From Puntigrus tetrazona (lineage: Eukaryota; Chordata; Actinopteri; Cypriniformes; Cyprinidae), in NCBI RefSeq assembly GCF_018831695.1, contig NC_056715.1:20319500-20383499 (forward strand): DNA of 64,000 bases, read 5' to 3'. The notes under the pieces are model-generated. The model saw nothing but the letters and a program-made list of their open reading frames with translations, was not told the origin of the DNA and ran no database searches. Made by a program: the position numbers and the translations under genes. This document shows positions 10,390-21,241 of the stretch, in pieces (position 1 is the stretch's first letter; the number at the start of each line of letters is the position of its first letter).

Positions 10390-11000
10390 AATGTAATGTT
10401 GATGCTGTTGTGAAACGTCAGAGCTAGAGGATACCAGAGCGTCTTTCAGGAGACATTAAAGGAGGAAGTGGAATTGATGCTCTGCTTGGGAATCATTGAG
10501 CCCTCAAACAATGAATGGTTCCATCCAATAGTCCTTGTGCCAAAGAAGGATGGGAGTATGCGATTTTGTATAGACTTCCGTTATTTGAATTCAGTATCAA
10601 AGTTTGATTCTTACCCTACCTCCTGTATCAGTGATTTGATCGATCGCTTGGGCTAATCCAAATACTTGACGACAATGGACCTTTCTAAGGGATATTGGCA
10701 GATTCCACTGACCCTATCCTCTCGGCCACTGACTGCCTTCAGAACACCTCGAGGCCTCATCCATTTTAAGGTGCTTCCATTTGGCCTTCATGGGGCGGTG
10801 GCAACCTTTCAGAGATTGATGGATCAGGTATTGTGTGATCTAACATTTGCATCTGCATACCTTGATGATATCGTTATTTATAGCAATACCTGGGAGGAGC
10901 ATGTGCAGTAAGTGCGTGTGGCTAAGCAGGAAACGGCCTACCTAGGATATGTTATTGGCCAGGAGTTGTCCGACCACAAGTGGAAAAATTCAAGCCTTGG
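10390..11000 (+). pseudogene. Element A reverse transcriptase, 3'-truncated
   Basis: Frame 10468-10656 has the fingers motif HPIVLVPKKDGSMRFCIDFR. After an in-frame stop, frame 10666-10911 has TTMDLSKGYWQIPL, then LPFGLHGAVATFQRLMDQ, and the catalytic YLDD at 10858-10869. A short out-of-frame tail (AYLGYVIGQ...) follows, then the sequence stops against the LTR of element B at about 11019. The thumb end and RNase H are absent. RT follows integrase in this element. Confidence 0.88.
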
Positions 11001-11018
11001 AGAAGTGTCCTTTGCCCT

Positions 11019-11422
11019 GCAGACGGGGTGAAGAAACACACGGCAAGAGAGTTCCAAACACAGGCCCCGGAGGGTGGATTTATTGTGCAAACCACGGGTG
11101 AAATACAGGTGCAAGTGAGGCTAGCGGTGGGTTGGTGCTGAGGTGCTCTCTTTCTTTCGTTTATCCCTCCTGGTGCAGTGGATCTGTGCTGTGCTTGTGC
11201 AGGCTGACTGGTCATATGCTGCTCTCTGCGGGGAACAAGAGAAGAGGAGTTAGGCTCAGCATTCATGGAGACAATCTTCCTCCATGTGGCATGTTGCGTG
11301 GTCTTCTTATGCTGCGCAGGTAATGGGGAGCAGCTGGGTCTGATCAGCCTGTGACGAGTGTGGCCAGGTGCTCCTCGTTGGTTTCAGGGCGACGCTGATG
11401 GCGGTTCGGGACGCTCGTTACA
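11019..11422 (-). repeat. Element B 3' LTR
   Basis: On the - strand it starts TGTAACGAGC and ends near CTGCA. A purine-rich tract (CTTTGGGGTGGAG on the - strand) lies just inside at 11423-11435. An AATAAA signal is visible on the - strand at about 11078. A 236-bp relative stands alone at 48567-48802 (shared GGGTGAAGAAACACAC and GGCGACGCTGATGGC words). Confidence 0.8.
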
Positions 11423-11424
11423 CT

Positions 11425-11946
11425 CCACCCCAAAGTGGAAGTCCTGGAGCACCAGAAACCACCGGGTCACCCTTGCGTTGGTCTCTTTGGCCCGGGCCAT
11501 CCAGTGTAAGGGAGCATGGTCAGTGAGGAGGGTAAACTTTCGACCGAGAAGGTAATACTTTAGCTCCAGGACTGCCCACTTGACGGCCAGGGCTTCCTTC
11601 TACTGCAGCATAGTTTCTTCGGCCGGGGTCAGCTTTTTGCTGATGTATAAGATGGGATGCTCCTCTCCTCCTGAATCTGGGATAGGACTGCTCCCAGTCC
11701 CGTGTCGGAGGCATCCGTCTGTAACAGGAAGGGCAGCTGAAGTCTGGGGCTCGGAGCACTGGTTCCGACGCCAGTGCAGTCTTGAAGGCCTTCTCCGTGA
11801 TGGGTGTCCAGTTCACTTTTCTCTGGCTGCCCCTTCCTGGTCAGGTCTGAAAGGGAGGCAGCTAAAGAGGAGAAGTTGGGGATAAAACATCTATAGGTAG
11901 CCCGCCAACCCCAGGAAGGCACGTACCTGGGTCTTGGTGAGGCCAA
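11425..11946 (-). pseudogene. Element B RNase H
   Basis: Frame 11946-11629 ends with the RNase H opening, LLQTDASDTGLGAVLSQIQE, holding the first catalytic Asp. Frame 11816-11520 covers WTPITEKAFKTALASEPVLR (RT connection) and YAAVEGSPG-type residues. Further - strand frames toward 11440 read TLLTDHAPL-like and RWFLVLQDFHFGVE-like residues. Several shifts break the frame. It sits directly upstream of the polypurine tract and 3' LTR, so no integrase follows it. Confidence 0.8.
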
Positions 11947-12650
11947 GGTGCATTCTGTACTGCTTCCACCTTTTCTCTTGGGGACGAATGAGACCCTCCC
12001 GACTTGAAAACCCAGGTACCTTGCTCAAGAGCGCCAGATGACATTTCTTGGGGTTGGCTGTGAGCCCAGCCGCCGGAGTTCAGACAGCACCCTCCGCAAG
12101 CGCTTCCAGGTGATCCTCCCAGGTCGCTGAGTGGATCACAACGTCGCCAAGGTAGGCCGCAGCGCGCATCTTGCGCGGCCGTAAGATGACGCTCCATCGC
12201 GCGCTGGAAGGTTGCTGGGGCCCGTGAAGACCGAAGGGAAGGGTCCGCACTGCCAGTGGCCACTGGGGGTAGAATAAGCAGTTTTGGCTTTAGAATGTTT
12301 AGAGAGAGGTACCTGCCAGTAACCCTTCGTCAGGTCCAGGGTGGAGATATACCGGCCCTTCCCAGTCGGTCCAGCAGCTCATCTACCCGCGGCATGGGGT
12401 GACCGTCGAACTCTGAGACCTCGTTTAGGCGGCGGAAATCATTACAGAAGCGGAGGGTGCCGTCAGGCTTCGGGACCATCACGATGGGGCTGGACCAGGG
12501 GCTACGCGACGGTTCGATTACCCCATCTTGAGCATCATTGGATTTCCTCCTCAATAGCCTGCCGACGAGCCTCAGGGACCCGGTAGGGCCACTGCCGGAC
12601 GATAACCCAGGTGGCGCGGATCTCGTGGCACGATGACATGAGTCCGCCCG
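11862..12650 (-). pseudogene. Element B reverse transcriptase
   Basis: The end of frame 12873-12535 gives YRVPEARRQAIEEEIQ, the usual lead into a Gypsy RT. Frame 12554-12330 has VIEPSRSPWSSPIVMVPKPD and LRFCNDFRRLNEVSEFDGHP. Frame 12263-11862 covers the palm/thumb (PATFQRAMERHL) but is shifted around the active-site region, where the + strand at about 12150 shows the remains of the aspartate motif. Not translatable as one protein. Confidence 0.85.
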
Positions 12651-12797
12651 GGCCGAGGGGAGAACACGTCAGGGTACTGACCGACCAGGTGCTGGAGTTC
12701 CCCCTTCTGGGCAGCCGAGAGGTGGGGGTTGACGTCAACAACCACGGGATCGGTGGACGTGAGGTCGGAGAGTTGGCCCTCGTTCCCTTTCCACTTT

Positions 12798-13356
12798 TTA
12801 AGCAGGTTGACATGGTAGAGTTGGTCTGGTCGTCATCGGCCTGGCTGATGTAGCCGGTACGTGACTGGGCCAATTCTCTCTACTACTACCGTGGGCTCCT
12901 TGCCAGGTGGCCAGGAACTTGCATGCTGCTGTGGGAACGTTGTCACCGGGTTGGAATTCCCGTGGTTGGGCTGCCCTGTTGTAGTGTCGCTGTTGTGCTT
13001 GTTGGGCTTTGCATAGGTGGTCCCGGACTAACGGCATGACGCGTTCTATCCTCTCCCTCATTTCTTTTACGTGCTCCACGACAGTGCGATGGGCTGCTGG
13101 CTGCTGCTCCCAGGCCTCCTTGGCGACATCCAAGAGGCCCGTGGCTGCCGTCCAGAGAGGAGCTCAAAGGGAGTGAACCCGGTTGAGGCTTGGGGACTTT
13201 CCGGATGCCAAAAGTATGTATGGCAACATTAGGTCCCAGTCCCACTGGTCTTCCGCCACCACGCCAAGCATTTGTTTGAGGGTCTGTTTGAACCGCTCAC
13301 CAAGCCATCCGCCTGGGGTGATAGACGGTAGTCTTGAGTTGTTTCACTCGCAGCAG
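12798..13356 (-). pseudogene. Element B integrase, distal half
   Basis: From 13356 leftward the - strand continues the integrase broken at 38048. The region with the catalytic Glu (about 13300-13270, GERFKQTLKQML-like) is followed by VPQASTGFTPFELL-type residues that appear in other frames. Frame 13133-12798 then has the helical DVAKEAWEQQPAAHRTVVEH and RDHLCKAQQAQQRHYNRAAQ segments and the ATWQG of the GPY/F module. Several 1-base shifts are present. Confidence 0.83.
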
Positions 13357-13360
13357 CCTG

Positions 13361-13914
13361 TGTTATGGAAAGTTATTGTTGATTTGGAGCGAATTCACTT
13401 CTCGAGCAAAGAGACTCGCACAGCAGGATTTTAGGTGTCAGGAAAAAACTTTATTCAAGTCTGAGATAGCAGCAGTCCGCCTCTCTCCTCTTGGTCTCTG
13501 TCTCCTCTTTTTAAACCCCTGCTAGCGCCCCACCCCACCACATACCATCAGTTTTAGGTAAGGACATCTGTATACAATCTTAGGGTTTTCGTTTTAGTCC
13601 CTTGTCAATTCTATAGGGTCTGTGTGCGTGTGTTTGACATGAGGCTCCCTTACTTATGCTGTGTTTGACATGAGGCCCCCTTACTTATGGGTTCTTTCTA
13701 TGGGAACCTGGTGGCTTATAACCTTATTGCATTTACCAGTTGATGTATGTTTGCAGACCCCACTACCTTCGTGACGCAACCTAGCCCCCACTGCCTTCAC
13801 ATGCAATCTTCCAACAGCAGACACCATTATGTTTAAGAAGGGCACAAAAGTAACATGTAGTTAACTCATAAATGTATAGAAATTATAAAAGAACACTGAA
13901 GGAAAACTCCGTCA
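13361..13914 (-). repeat. Element C 3' LTR (554 bp)
   Basis: It starts TGTTATGGAAAG and ends GGAAAACTCCGTCA on the + strand. A - strand AATAAA signal lies at about 13450. A purine-rich tract (AGAGAGGGGATT on the - strand) is directly inside at 13915-13928. It is 278 bp longer than the 5' LTR, which has lost the part equivalent to about 13461-13740. Confidence 0.85.
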
Positions 13915-14219
13915 AATCCCCTCTCTGAGACTTTATTAAGTCTCATGCCTTACTTGCTCAAGAGTATTATCACATAAAAGAGTCATCATATGGGCTAGTG
14001 CCTAAATAGGCTGAAGCTTTATAAAGGACCACCTTATGAAAGAATACTCTTGTAGAGAGTGCAGCCAAAAAACTCCCTCTTTTTTCTTTGAGTAGAGTCA
14101 ACAAAGACTACACCTCTATTCTTCTTTTCTCGTTGGGGACTGTACACATTCAATTATATATAAACATGCATATATATTCCTTCAAAGGATATTCAAGCAT
14201 TAACACACAGGTTACATAT
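13915..14219 (-). other. Residual 3' region of element C
   Basis: This lies between the polypurine tract of C and element D. It is AT-rich with no open frame I recognise. By position it should be the 3' end of the viral coding or untranslated region, but I see no envelope features. Confidence 0.4.
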
Positions 14220-14326
14220 TGTCACGGTTGCGCTTTCGCGGGACGAAGTGCACGACACGTAAAATAAACGTAAATGGATTTAATTTCAAAATGGTAACAA
14301 AGATACAAAAAAGGCAGGCAGGTAGA

Positions 14327-14362
<36 letters not shown>

Positions 14363-14562
14363 AATCAACACAGGGGTATCAACATCGGGTAGGGACCTTG
14401 ACGCTCGGACAAACAGAACTCAAAACACAGGACTTAAATACACAGGGTAATTGACGAGACACAGCTGATGACAATAACATAATTAACACAGAGGAAGGCA
14501 GGGCACAGGGAGCACATGGCATGAAACTAAAAACATAAACACAGAAGTCCAGAGTCGTGACA
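14220..14562 (-). repeat. Element D 3' LTR
   Basis: 343 bp with an internal GGCA tetranucleotide run (about 14328-14361). It is nearly identical to 16834-17176 apart from the first ~35 bases and small indels. Confidence 0.88.
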
Positions 14563-15774
14563 TTACCCCCCCCTCCCGGAAGGTGCGTCCACGCACCTAA
14601 AGGGTAACAACGAAAGAAAAACAAACAAAACAAAAAAGACTAGGAGTTGGGGATACCGGGTCTTGGGAGGAGGTTCTGGTGGAGGACGGATCCCCAGGAG
14701 GGGGCAGGCAGAAGGCAGAAGGGTCCAAGGAGGTGTAGATGGAGGGAGGAGCCAGGGAGGAGACAGGAGGAGTCCGGAGCAGGAGGAGATCCAGAGCCCA
14801 GCTATGGTGGTCCAAGGTGGAGCCGACGGAGGGAGGAGCCATGGAGGAGGAGCAGCCATCGACTCCATGGGGCCGACCGACGGCGGCGGAGCAGGTGGAG
14901 GAGGAGACTGAGGTGGAGACGGAGAGCCGAAGAGCCAGGGTGACGTCGAGGCGCTGGAGGTCCAAGGCGACGCCGCAGGCTTCGGCGACTGACACGGAGA
15001 CGGGGACGGGAAGACGCGGGCGGAGCCAGAGCGACTGAGGACTGAGGTGAAGCCGGAGGGAAGGAGGAGCCTGACAGAGCCGGTGGGATGGAGTGACGAG
15101 GCGAAGCCGGAGGAGAGGAATCCCGAGGCGACGGATGGTCGACGACAGACCAAGGCGGAGCCGGAGGGACGATGGAGCCTGGTGGAGCTGGTGGACTGAC
15201 GGACCACGGTGTAGAGGAGGGAGCTAGGAGCCCAGGGGAGCCGGCGGTCCACGAGCCGAGGAGGAGTCTGGGTCTCGGAGGCAGGACGGTGAGGCGAGGG
15301 ATCCTCCAACCTCGATGGCGATGGAGACCGGCAGACCCGTGGCGAGCTCCAGATGGTTTGCTGAGGATGAGCGCAGGGGCTGCTGGGATCCATCGGCGTG
15401 GGTGTGGCATGGGTGGGAGGTGTGGAAAACTTGAGGCGGCACTGGAGGAGCGACGGGCGCGGGCACTGCGAACGGGGACGGAGCGACGCGGCGCGCGGGC
15501 ACTGAACAGGACAGGAGCGCGCGGGCGCGGGCACTGAACGGGACGGAGGCGCACGTGGCGCGAGGCACTGGAACGGGACGGAGCGCACGTGGCGCGGGCA
15601 CTGAACGAGGCGGACGAGCGCACGTGGCGCGCGGCACTGGAACGGGACGGAGCGCCGCGTCGCGCGGGCACTGGAACGGGACGGAGCGCACGTGGCGCGG
15701 GCACTGGAACAGGGACGGAGCGCACGTGGGCGCGGGCACTGGAACGGGACGGAGCGCGACGCGCGCGCGGGCAC
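14563..15774 (-). CDS. Repetitive Pro/Ser/Arg-rich open frame of element D
   Basis: A 403-codon - strand frame with strongly biased composition. Its first half is made of imperfect repeats such as RSVPFQC and ATCAPSRSSA, reflecting a ~33-36-bp tandem DNA repeat. The second half is Ser/Pro-rich. Two other frames on the same strand (15725-14802 and 15739-15224) are equally open because the repeat is GC-rich with few stops. No domain is recognised. It may be a spacer polypeptide continuing the gag-like frame, or merely an open repeat. Confidence 0.3.
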   Translation of the reverse strand: MPARASRSVPFQCPRPRALRPCSSARATCAPSRSSARATRRSVPFQCRAPRALVRLVQCPRHVRSVPFQCLAPRAPPSRSVPAPARSCPVQCPRAASLRPRSQCPRPSLLQCRLKFSTPPTHATPTPMDPSSPCAHPQQTIWSSPRVCRSPSPSRLEDPSPHRPASETQTPPRLVDRRLPWAPSSLLYTVVRQSTSSTRLHRPSGSALVCRRPSVASGFLSSGFASSLHPTGSVRLLLPSGFTSVLSRSGSARVFPSPSPCQSPKPAASPWTSSASTSPWLFGSPSPPQSPPPPAPPPSVGPMESMAAPPPWLLPPSAPPWTTIAGLWISSCSGLLLSPPWLLPPSTPPWTLLPSACPLLGIRPPPEPPPKTRYPQLLVFFVLFVFLSLLPFRCVDAPSGRGG

Positions 15775-15780
15775 AGGAAC
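15490..15780. repeat. ~33-36-bp GC-rich tandem repeat in element D
   Basis: Units contain GGCGCGGGCACTG-AACGGGACGGAGCGCACGT with length variants, about eight copies. They encode the RSVPF/ATCAPS-type repeats on the - strand. Confidence 0.85.
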
Positions 15781-16115
15781 GGGACGGCTGGGCGGAACCA
15801 GCGAAGCTAACGGGACGGCTGGGCGGAACCAGCGGGCTAACGGGACGGCTGGGCGGAACCAGCGGGCTTAACGGGACGGCTGGGGCGGAACCAGCGGGCT
15901 AACGGGACGGCTGGGCGGAACCAGCGGGCTAACGGACGGCTGGGCGGAACCAGCGGGCTAACGGACGGCTGGGCGGAACCAGCGGGCTAACGGGACGGCT
16001 GGGCGGAAACCAGCGGGCTAACGGGACGGCTGGGCGGAACCAGCGGGCTAACGGGACGGCTGGGCGGAACCAGCGGGCTAACGGGACGGCTGGGCGGAAC
16101 CAGCGGGCTTACTGG
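15780..16115. repeat. 30-bp minisatellite in element D
   Basis: About eleven copies of GGGACGGCTGGGCGGAACCA followed by GCGGGCTAAC. One-base indels (for example near 15868, 15931 and 16008) shift the frame between copies. In register the - strand reads as a 10-residue Pro-rich repeat (VSPLVPPSRP). Confidence 0.92.
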
Positions 16116-16172
16116 GTAGCTGAACGGGAACAGGAACTCAGGATACAGGGAGGTGCCCAGTCTAAGTCCAAG

Positions 16173-16778
16173 TCACATCATCCAGCTCCTTTGCAGATCC
16201 AGCAGCCCCAGGTGGATGATCAGCTCATCCTCAGCCGATGTGCAGTAGGCGGAGCTCCACTCGCGCGCTCTCATCGCATGTCGGCTGTCTCCACCGCGCG
16301 GGAGCTCCGTTGCTGGCTCGCGCACCTGGTCTGGACGTATCACGGCTCGGGTCCTGTTACGCTCCACGACTCTGTCGCTCTCTCTGGCGATGGGTCCGTG
16401 GTCGCGCTTGACTCCGCCCCGTGTCAGCGTGGGCTCAGGCTGGGGCTCGACCTTGCGGTGAAGGGATGAGTTGGGCTCTGGATCTGGAGTGGGGCTGGTG
16501 TCGTTGTCCTCAGGCGCAACCATCATGGTTGATTTGCAGGACACCAGCACCCACTCGACGACGCGCGAGGCTCTCTCGAGGACCGGCTCCGGACAGCTGC
16601 GCTTGGCTGGAGGTGTTAAGTCCGCGAAATAGAGTTCGAGCAGAGAGCAGTCCGGGTAGCGAGAGTCGTTGGCCAGTTCGAGGAATAGTTCTGTATAGTC
16701 CTCGAGAGAGCAATCCCCTGCTCCAGCAGGCGGATGAGGAAGTTCGGTCTTTAAACTGGGCAAACATGGCAAAAACAA
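16173..16778 (-). CDS. Gag-like open frame of element D
   Basis: A 201-codon - strand frame starting about 55 bases inside the 5' LTR boundary. It includes SLEDYTELFLELANDSRYPD, then LLELYFADLTPPAKRSCPEP and a Pro/Glu-rich acidic tail. The first segment resembles a capsid helix bundle found in fish Gypsy gag-like proteins; that resemblance is from memory. Position and strand fit a gag product in a non-autonomous element. There is no zinc knuckle. The frame ends before the minisatellite. Confidence 0.5.
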   Translation of the reverse strand: MFLPCLPSLKTELPHPPAGAGDCSLEDYTELFLELANDSRYPDCSLLELYFADLTPPAKRSCPEPVLERASRVVEWVLVSCKSTMMVAPEDNDTSPTPDPEPNSSLHRKVEPQPEPTLTRGGVKRDHGPIARESDRVVERNRTRAVIRPDQVREPATELPRGGDSRHAMRAREWSSAYCTSAEDELIIHLGLLDLQRSWMM

Positions 16779-16833
16779 AAAATAATGGGGAAAAAATACG
16801 CGCTATTTACTTCTTTATATGGTCCGAGCGTTC

Positions 16834-16940
16834 TGTCACGGTTAGCGCCATGGGGGCGAAGTGCCGCGGCACGTAAAATAAACGTAAATGGATTTAATTT
16901 CAAAATGGTAACAAAGATACAAAAAAGGCAGGCAGGTAGA

Positions 16941-16976
<36 letters not shown>

Positions 16977-17176
16977 AATCAACACAGGGGTATCAACATC
17001 GGGTAGGGACCTTGACGCTCGGACAAACAGAACTCAAAACACAGGACTTAAATACACAGGGTAATTGACGAGACACAGCTGATGACAATAACATAATTAA
17101 CACAGAGGGAAGGCAGGGCACAGGGAGCACATGGCATGAAACGAAAACATAAACACAGAAGTCCAGAGTCGTGACA
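16834..17176 (-). repeat. Element D 5' LTR
   Basis: Starts TGTCACGGTTAGCGCC, ends GTCGTGACA before the CATAT duplication at 17177-17181; contains a GGCA run at about 16945-16973. Confidence 0.88.
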
Positions 17177-17181
17177 CATAT

Positions 17182-18184
17182 TCAATAAGTCATTCAACAG
17201 TCAGCTTAATGTGGCAATACTGAGTGGAAGAAAAGGTGTTATATTTAAAGGAACCGACTACGCCACCCCGTAAAAGAAACCGGGAAATAAAAATTAGGGA
17301 AGCACAGATTCGTAGGCCAGAATAACTCTAAGAGAGACGTGGGAACAATGTACAAAACTTTATTTTAGATATCCACAATAAATAGTTAAAAGCCTCAAGA
17401 TCAATCAGTATCAATTCAAGGTCACATGGTCACAAAAAGGGAGCTCTGTTTCCTACAAATAAAGACATTTAGAACACTCAAAGAAACAAAAGAAAAAAAG
17501 ATACAGCACAGGCTTTCCAACGGCAAGGGCAGGCTAGGTGAAGTCTTTCACACACACTCTGTGAAAGGTGAATCCAAGCAGCACTGCACTCCACGCGATT
17601 ATACCACCACCAATACTCAGAGCCAACTAGGCTCCCAGCCTCAGGGACCGACAGTGCCTAGAGCAAGCCAAAACAAGAGAAAAAGTAATATTACATTCGT
17701 AATACAGTAAAGACATTTCCATCAAATTAAACCTACAAAAATATTCAAAGCAAAGAAAAAGGACCCAAATACTGGATGGAACAGTTCAAATGCTCACTGG
17801 AGCGATAGGGTCAGCAATCAGGTTATCGAAAGTCAAAGTTGCATCAAGACACTTTTCACAGCACCAGTAAAAGTCACGGTGCAACCAACCCCCGTCTTGA
17901 TCAGTTTTTAAATGATGACGATAAACAGATGCAAACAAAATTATTAATAACAACAGTGGGCATACCACAAAACGAAAATAAAAAGAAAACGAAAAGAAAG
18001 TCCCAAAGAAAAAGGAGAAAAACAGGAGAAAAACACAGGAGAAAAACAGCAGCGCTGTCCTTTTAAACGCGTGTAAACACTTCCGCATTCTCGTAACTCA
18101 GACGCTGCGGCATCGGAAAGACGCGTCAACGCACTGAAAATAAAGAAAGTGATATTTAAAATATAAATTTCCCATATAAAAGTA
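17182..18184 (-). other. Unclassified region of element C, possibly a solo LTR
   Basis: It lies between D and E. From about 17238 (TGTTATATTTAAAGG, then GACTACGCCAC) it resembles the opening of the E LTR in style. It has a - strand AATAAA-type signal near 17360. On the - strand near 18135-18150 there is a pyrimidine tract with TTTCAG that looks like a splice acceptor. Short open frames (17426-17710; 18088-17786) show no domain. Its origin is unresolved. Confidence 0.35.
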
Positions 18185-19440
18185 TGATGGGGCGATTAAA
18201 TGTGTTTATCTTTGTTGAGACTATCTTGACTACGCCACTCCAATTTTCTCTGGGTAGGAGATCCCAAGGTCACAAATAAGGGGGTCCCATACGGCTATCC
18301 AATTAAATGAATGTACTCCAGGCCATATTACTATAAAAATCTCAAATCACTTTATTAAATACAATAAATTATTCGCATCTGAGTTTACTCACAAGCGATG
18401 CTCATATGGGCTGGAAATACAAGAGTTTAAAGGGTAACACTTCCAAAACCATACCAAACACTACAATAACAAAGAGAAAACAAACCCAAAAGAAATTACA
18501 ATTGACTTACACAGCACACTGACTCTTGACACCCCACACTTGTGCATATGGAAGTGAATATAATCTTCTGTAATCACACTGGGCAAGACTATGTCAAGGC
18601 TTCACGGAGCGCAACAGATGTATCAAATAAGAATACAAGAAAACATGGGCCACACTCAAAATACAAAAAAATAAATGAATGAAGGTGGGAGGAACAGTGA
18701 TCAATTGAGCTGGACTGAGAAACTCTACAAAGAGAAAACAGCATTAACCACCCAGACACAATTCATCACCTTTTCTTAAAACAATTAAACAATAACTTTA
18801 TTAAAGTCAGTATTAAAATGCTAGCTCTCCTAGCCACACAATAAAAGTTAAAAATAGATACCTTTTCAACGCTTATCTGATTACCCACATAGGCCGTTAA
18901 AGGGCTAGAAATCACCACATGCTTCCTAAAAGGAAAAGCTTTTAACATTTATATAGAAGGGTTGCAAATTAGTGCGTCCAACGATACTGTTAATTTTTAC
19001 GATAAAATGACCTACCATAGATAGTCAATCCTCATTTGCAATATACTATGCTGCTCGCTCAGCAATTACCACTTGTCCAGCCCAAAATAACGAAACATGA
19101 GAAACTTAAGGCATCTCCTATTAATATAAAAACAACATATAAAAATATATATATTTCCACGAGAGAAAATATATTACAATTCATCTCACCATAAAATCAA
19201 TGTTTAACACTCACGTGCACTATGTAGTGATGTTCATTCAATATCCACCAGTGATTCCGTTTAGAATTACCGATAAGGAAACGTCTAAAGCACACATCAG
19301 AGATTATTCTTCCAGCGACGAACAACCACCTGCACGCCAAACAATTGAAACGCCGCTCCTCTACTAAACGGAAGTGCGCACTTTAAAGGATCCTACCTAT
19401 CACCGCCGGTACCACATCGCCTCCTAGTGGCTTGGCTACA
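18185..19440 (-). repeat. Element E 3' LTR (1256 bp)
   Basis: Matches 25185-26450 with only scattered differences. On the - strand a TTAATAAAGTG signal lies near 18350. The adjoining 19441-19460 is AAAAAGTAGGGG on the - strand, a plausible polypurine tract. Confidence 0.92.
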
Positions 19441-19493
19441 TATACCCCTACTTTTTAATGGCCACCGTCCCGGTGAGCCACCGAAAGAATCTC

Positions 19494-21128
19494 CTATTGC
19501 CAGGGTCTAAATGGGATAGTAAGAGTACTCACCTCGGCTATACCAATAGACCCATTTTGTACTATGGACTGAGGAAGATGAAAAGGATTTGGGTGTTGGC
19601 CTGCTGTCCTACGATTGGAACGCCTAGGAAGGAGACTCATTACTCCTGACTGGCCAACCGGCTGATCCAAGTGACATTCTATAGGGACCTCTGCATTAGT
19701 AGATAATTCAGACTCGGCGTCCTGTGTGGCTGCTGGAGGCTCTACTCTTAGGGGTTCTCTTATTCTTGTTGGAGAACAATACCTTGCTGTCCCTACACCG
19801 CTGCCACTATGGCCAGATAACTGTAGACCAGGCTCAGCCTGGACATCGACTCTGGTATGGACCACCACTACTTGTGGGGTCTTCCCTCTTCCCCGTCCTC
19901 AGACCTTGCTTCACTACTGGGATAAACAGGGGAGAGTAGTATATTGCTAGTAGACTGACGAGATCCGTCTATGCTATGGGGAACTAATTTAAGCTCTGAA
20001 CGATGCATAACCTTATTAGGACCATCTTTTCCACAGGGCCTAATTTTATACAACGTTCCTACTTCATCAGTACAACTCACAATTTCAAATACAGTAGAAT
20101 TCCAGATATCTTGGATCTTATGGCGACCCTGAAAATGGTTTCTGCAATAAACTAAGGTGCCTGGGGGGGCAAAATAGGTATTGACTCAGGAAGTTAGCCC
20201 CTACGCCGCTCTGCTGCAGTCTCCAACTGCCTTCGGGCACTAGTATAAATGGTAGTCAAATACTCTTGATGTTGAGCAACCCAATCTGATGGAGTACACT
20301 CTATGTCAACTTCATTATTACCGCCAAGCAAATGGTCAACAGGTAATTTAGGCTTCTGCCCAAACATCAGCTCATAAGGGGAATGATGGGTAGACTGGTG
20401 CACAGTTGTATTGTATGCAAAGAGAAGCTGTGGCAACAATTGAGGCCACTTTCGTTTCCGTTCTGATGGCAATGCACGAAGCAAATCATGTAACGTCCGA
20501 TTAAATCTTTCAGATTGGCGTTACCCTCCGGGTGATATGGAGTCGTTCTGCTTTTGTAATGCCATACAGGTCACACAAACGCCTCAGCAACTCTCCCTCA
20601 AAGCTGCGCCCCTGGTCGGAGTGAATTCTTTTTGGCACTCCATACACATAGAACCACTTCTCCGTTAAGATCTTAGCCACTGTACTTGCTCTTTGATCAG
20701 GTGTGGGTAAGCTTGTGTAAATTTGGAAAAAACATCTGTTACAACTAAAACATTTTCCTGCCCATTACTAGCCCGGTCCAAGACTGTAAAATCGATTGCA
20801 ATGATTTCCAGGGGTCTGCTAGCTAACAAACTCCCCAAAAATGTTCTTACTCTGGGTTGTGAGGCCTTAGCCACACTACAACGCCACACTCAGTGCACCA
20901 TTTTTTTACATCTTGCCACATATTAGGCCAATAGCACCTTTGGCGTATAAGAGATGTGGTGCGCTCTACACCTTGATGACCATGATTGTCATGCAGGTTA
21001 GTCAACACCTCTCCTTGAAGCCCCTTAGGCAATAACAGCTGCCACACCAACTCTCTAGAAGGCGGTATCTGGACCAACCTGTACAGGACACCATCCGTCT
21101 CACGCACCCGAGGCCACTGTTTTACCAA
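19494..21128 (-). pseudogene. Element E integrase
   Basis: Frame 21128-20847 holds the HHCC zinc module (LHDNHGHQGVERTTSLIRQR, CYWPN, KKWCTEC). Frame 20889-20665 starts the core: LEIIAIDFTVLDRA and VVTDVFSKFTQAYP carry the first Asp. The second Asp and Glu lie in the interval 20660-20490, which is shifted. Frame 20484-20194 follows with PQLLFAYNTTVHQSTHHSPY. Frames 20080-19868 and 19868-19494 make the C-terminal module and a Ser/Arg-rich tail (RRSNRRTAGQHPNPFHLPQS). At least four frameshifts. Confidence 0.85.
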
Positions 21129-21241
21129 CTGTTGAACCTCCTTGGCATCTCCTTCAACTCAGCAACTGTAGGAGGCTGCCCCTGTACCCAAAATTTCCGA
21201 AAAACCTTAATACATGGATCGGCAGCCTGCAATGCCTCAGA

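Larger units (their letters stand above)
14220..17176 (-). mobile_element. Element D: non-autonomous LTR retrotransposon
   Basis: Two 343-bp LTRs of equal length (14220-14562 and 16834-17176) begin TGTCACGG and end GTCGTGACA. A perfect 5-bp duplication CATAT flanks them (14215-14219 and 17177-17181). The polypurine tract GGGAGGGGGGG on the - strand sits next to the left LTR, so the element reads on the - strand. The 2.3-kb interior has a gag-like frame and a repetitive Pro/Arg/Ser-rich region but no protease, RT or integrase. It must have relied on another element's enzymes. Confidence 0.88.

Noticed and set aside
14802..15902. Several long frames on both strands of element D
   Set aside because: They arise from GC-rich tandem repeats with few stop codons. 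Only the - strand frame in line with the gag-like region is listed, with low confidence.
13915..18184. Envelope gene of element C
   Set aside because: No open frame with a signal peptide, cleavage site or transmembrane pattern was found. The interval is mostly element D and unassigned sequence.
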